DNA of 64,000 nucleotides from Icerya purchasi (taxonomy: Eukaryota > Arthropoda > Insecta > Hemiptera > Monophlebidae), in NCBI GenBank assembly GCA_039619475.1, contig CM077115.1, positions 503,399,352 through 503,463,351 on the forward strand, read 5' to 3'. Below, in pieces: positions 60,703-64,000 of the stretch (positions within the stretch are counted from its first letter, which is position 1; each line of letters starts with the position of its first letter). The notes under the pieces are model-generated. The model did no database searches, was not told the DNA's origin, and worked only from the letters and a program-made list of their open reading frames with translations. The position numbers and the translations under genes were made by a program.

Positions 60703-61149
60703 GAAAACTGAAGATCGAAAAGAAAAGTGATAAATAATAAGATCTTCGATAATAAGAATCATATTTCCCACGTAGAATAATATTAAATAAAATTCGATAT
60801 TAGTTTTACAAATATGGAAGATGAGAGAGTTTTTTTTTAAACAAAATTCAGAATGCCAAAATTTCAATGAATAATAATGATACAGAAAAAACAACAAAAA
60901 TCACGATAACCTGATTTATAGATAATACATTTATAGTATTATGTAAAAAAGAAGGTAAAAAGCTCAGACAAACGGAGTGTAATATTAAAATTTGACAAAT
61001 GAATCAGAAACGAAAGATTTTTTATTGCCGATTCATGACCAAGTTATGGTTACAAAACAAAAACTTCAGACAAGTACATAACAAAAGAGGAAGTAATAAA
61101 AATACTCTTGAAACTATAGTCCATATTATGTGTAGAATTGGTCTGATCT

Positions 61150-61615
61150 CTATCCTTCATTTTCTAATCCTGCTTCCTTTTATTTATCCATGCAACCCAT
61201 TCCTCCTCCTTTCCCGTGGTTTCTTAATTTCGCCAACATAAGGCGCTCAACTATTTCATCTATAATTAGACTTCGGTTAAATCACAGCTTGCTTCCTGCT
61301 TCGCTCTTCCGTTTCTCCTATACTCAGTCTCCTTTTTTTATCCGTTTGATCCGTCAGAAGCAAACTTCACTTATGATGCAAATTACATTTTACTTGAATG
61401 TCCTTTCATTTCTTCAGAATGCGCGATATTGTCGCCTTGGCCTCCCTACGCCTTACAACGCTCACAGCATCCGTTTTTTCCCTTCTCCCTTGGTTATTCC
61501 TTTGTTAGCTTCATTCATATGCTCAATTTCTAATATTTTTCCTATATAATCATTAGTGCTGTCATACCTTTGGTTGGGTAACTTCCTTAGCCGACATGCT
61601 CAAAAAAAAAAAAAG
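61150..61615 (+). pseudogene. LINE 3' fragment (pyrimidine-rich family), zinc tail
   Basis: The plus strand reads ISSIIRLRLNHSLLPASLFR, then a degraded zinc region, RLGLPTPYNAHSI and LASFICSISNIFPI before TAA. It is followed by GGTTGGGTAACTTCC and a poly-A at about 61601-61614. The blocks match 41019-41300 and 14684-14911 closely, so this is a sense-orientation copy truncated within RNase H. Confidence 0.75.
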
Positions 61616-61689
61616 TATTATAATGGTACCTACCAAAAGAATATCTAAAGTGTCACAATAATGTCTTACATACGAGTATATTTTTTATA

Positions 61690-62030
61690 AAATATAATTC
61701 AGACAGTACACTTGATTGCAACAAATTTAGGAAGTAGATTAAATGATGCACTAACAATCGTTATAAAAACTGTCAATAAAATTAAATCAAATGCTCATCA
61801 AAACCATTTGTTTCAAAAACTTTGTAAAGACAATAATGGAGTTTTTAAATATTTACTTTTGCATGTTGAAGTGAGATGGTTATCAAAAGGCAAAATTGCC
61901 TTAAACGTTTTGCTAACCTTTGAGACAGTATCATTTCATTTATTAAAGGCGGTAATTTTATTATGGAATGAGAGACAACTATCCAGAAAGGTACGCGCAA
62001 ATATCGAAAGGAGGATAACGCAAAGTTAAT
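61690..62030 (+). pseudogene. hAT-type (ZBED-like) transposase fragment
   Basis: The frame from 61712 reads NDALTIVIKTVNKIKSNAHQ, NHLFQKLCKDNNG and LLLHVEVRWLSKGKIALNV followed by FETVSF. The order 'V.K.VN.IK..A.....F..LC.......LL.HTEVRWLS.G' is highly characteristic of the hAT transposases related to ZBED5 and FAM200. Only about 90 residues remain. Sequence after 61985 loses similarity. Confidence 0.7.
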
Positions 62031-62139
62031 TAAAGAAGGATCAAAAGAGTGAAATGTAAAAACGACAGTAGAGTATTTGGCAGGAGAAATAAAAATATAG
62101 ATATTGAATAAACCGTTTTCTAATGATATTAACGAGATT

Positions 62140-63106
62140 TGAAGTTGGAAGTTAGCGCACGAGTTATTATAATGAAAGGAATAATAAAGGATGTTGTCGT
62201 AAGAAGAAAACAAAAGATCTGAAAGTGGTTAAAATCAAGTCAAAAGCAGCCTTGCAGTCTTGATTCCACCGCAGAGAGAAAGTCGATTTAACTTTTTCAC
62301 CGGCTGTAAGAAGTAAAAAAAGAGAAAAGAATGTTAAGATAAAAGAAATAGAATCTCTATAAAGAAATTATATTGGGAAAAAGAATTCAAATTTGTAGAA
62401 ATTGAAGAGAAAGAGAAATCAACAAAGGAACGGAATTTGGGCCAATCAAGTTGGGAAAGGACTTATTTTGGAGCATAAAGAGAAGTAAGTGAAGTCGGAG
62501 AGGGGACTTCGTTCAAAGAAATGATAGGAACGTGGTCATCTCCAAAGATGCCGTCCAAAGTACACCATGGAGAGACCAAAATTAGGAGAGGTAAGAGATA
62601 ATGAAACTAAAAGAGGAGTGACTTTTGATGCAAGTAGGAAAATCATCATTGAGAAGGAATAGATCATTCTAAAGGATAAAATTTTCTAAGATCTTGCCAT
62701 TACTATTTTAATTGTGACAGTCCCAAAGAAAATTAATAAAAATGTGAAAAGAAAAATTGCACAAACATAATTCTGAGAAATGTAAGCAGAAATAAAATTA
62801 TAGGGTCCGACAGAATAGTTGGGAATGGAAATATGAACTAAGTTGGGATAAGGAGGATCAGAAGGAAACAAAAGGTTAGGACTTATAGGCTAACAAATCG
62901 AGTATCATTCCTTATTAAAATAGCTGAACTAGCGTATCCATCGCTACGGCTGAAACGGATGAGAAGGAACCACGGAAGCTAATGTCAAAAGAGAACTTTG
63001 AAAGCAGCATAATATTAATATTATATTGACCCAACAGCCGTTCTAATTTTTTATTAGCCCTAATGCTACGATCATTCCGTTGTAGAATCTTAAGTTGACA
63101 GAACAT
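62140..63106 (-). pseudogene. LINE endonuclease domain fragment
   Basis: The minus strand from 63106 reads LKILQRNDRSIRANKKLERL, then LLGQYNINIMLLSKFSF, matching the LINE endonuclease start (LQWN.RSI..NK..L..LL.......LLSET). The catalytic Glu region is degraded. Farther on come VHISIPNY, FFGTVTIKIVMARS (corresponding to the strand before GDFN) and LDGIFGDDHVPIIS (SDH..I-like) near 62540. The coding strand is pyrimidine-rich, as in the RNase H LINE family, so it may be the 5' part of ORF2 of that family. Frames shift several times. Confidence 0.65.
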
Positions 63107-63159
63107 TCGGAATCTTCACATAGGCGGAAGGTGGAAGAAACACAAAAGGCCAAAGTATC

Positions 63160-63640
63160 TTCATTCTTAAAACCTGATTTCATTTATTTCCTTATTCATT
63201 CTAATCTGCTGTCAAAACCCTGTTTTTTCAATTTTCCTTCTTTGCGTCGTTCAATGCACTCTCTGCAATCTGTTGTATACCCTCTGGGCATAGTTTGCTT
63301 CCTGCATCTCTTTTTTGCTTCTCTCTTTTACCTCTCAACCCTCTCTTCAGCACTCTTCGATTCGCAACTTTATATATATATGACACTGATTGCCCTACAT
63401 CGCTACCGAACATTCATTTTTATACTTTTCGCTTTTCCTAACTGATTTCCAACTCTTCATTGCGCATCTTCTATTCTCTCCTTACCTTTTCCTTCGGTTA
63501 TTCCGACCTTCAAGTTTTTTCTTTCCTTCATATCTGATCGCATTAACGTCTGATACCATTTCTCTTCCTTTCCTGCTTTTTGATCACGCCCATTTTAACA
63601 AACCCATAAAAAAGTAAAATATATATATATATATATTCTT
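63160..63640 (+). other. Pyrimidine-rich stretch, probably LINE-derived
   Basis: The plus strand is C/T-rich, ending at AACCCATAAAAAAGTAAAAT and a (TA)n run (63619-63637). It abuts the oppositely oriented endonuclease fragment. No protein motif is certain. Confidence 0.3.
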
Positions 63641-64000
63641 TAATAAAAACTGGAAGAAACATTCGAAAGAGTCTAATTTCGGACAGTACATCATAGTAAT
63701 AAGGATTTGTCATGTTGAAATTAAGTGAGTGGAATCAGATCAGCAAATGTGAGAGCTGGAGTTTCATCCTTAAAGGTTGTCCTGGGCGATTAGGATTTTT
63801 GAAATATTTTAATTATGCTTGTGTATCGATTTTTGATACTAACGCTTTTCATGTGTTACTTTACTACGGAGAGAGCAAGTACAATAAATCATCTCGATTA
63901 TTCGTATAATTTATGAAATCCGAATTTGCGCTAATATTTGTAATAATAACTGGCAGTTCATTGTAGGAAAGAACAAAGGGCGTCGTACCATTAAAATGAA

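Larger units (their letters stand above)
60613..64000 (+). other. GH20 intron 4, incomplete
   Basis: It starts GTAAATAA. No exon continuing from HMGGDE was found before the window ends. The intron contains an AAT-rich microsatellite, LINE pieces and a hAT transposase fragment. Confidence 0.6.

Noticed and set aside
63712..63909. Open frame downstream of the GH20 exons that might continue from HMGGDE
   Set aside because: The reading has a W in a plausible place but no AG acceptor just before a Val codon, no CW..S..I pattern and no later GH20 motif. It ends in a stop, so it is not accepted as exon 5.
1..64000. LTR retrotransposons, endogenous viral copies and CRISPR arrays
   Set aside because: I looked for paired long direct repeats with primer-binding sites, gag/protease/integrase motifs and regularly spaced repeats. 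None were seen. All RT sequences found are of non-LTR type.

Overview
The window looks like AT-rich, transposon-dense nuclear DNA from an arthropod, most likely an insect. Genes are split into short exons with GT-AG introns of several kb. Long A/T runs and microsatellites are common, and decayed non-LTR retrotransposons (LINEs) occur in both orientations. The best gene match is an insect-type chitooligosaccharidolytic beta-N-acetylglucosaminidase. I see no bacterial operon architecture, no rRNA and no CRISPR array.

Left part (1-12 kb): the last three exons of a plus-strand gene I cannot name (5222-5372, 7643-7767, 11178-11359). Their splice phases agree, and a stop codon and AATAAA follow. 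Around them lie a hAT-like non-autonomous element with an 8-bp target duplication (1054-2168), two large palindromes, and a LINE 3' fragment.

Middle part (12-40 kb): no convincing host gene. It holds an element with GGGACAATTGAAAC-type terminal and internal repeats (about 14.0-16.3 kb), a 313-bp hAT-like MITE with a perfect 8-bp duplication, and a decayed but nearly complete LINE (24.8-29.05 kb, 'LINE A'). It also has LINE tails at 32.4-34.0 kb, a 5'-truncated LINE (34.04-36.97 kb, 'LINE B'), and the first of several 3' fragments of a pyrimidine-rich LINE family that carries RNase H.

Right part (40-64 kb): the 5' half of a GH20 beta-N-acetylglucosaminidase gene. Four exons (40472-40719, 51482-51750, 56742-57072, 60288-60612) join in frame to 391 codons. 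They run from a signal peptide to the catalytic Asp-Glu pair, and the gene continues past the window. Its introns are full of mobile DNA. Intron 1 has LINE pieces, mariner ends, a mariner relic, a palindrome with hammerhead-ribozyme-like cores and a two-copy repeat. Intron 2 has the best-preserved LINE ('LINE C', antisense) and a second copy of the hAT-like MITE. Intron 3 has a tRNA-derived SINE and a LINE fragment. The start of intron 4 has LINE and hAT transposase pieces.

The most unusual signals are the palindrome at 43.5 kb with two inverted hammerhead-like cores and a self-complementary stem III, the GGGTTNAACCC-bearing hAT-like family, and the 3' stem-loops shared by the three large LINEs.
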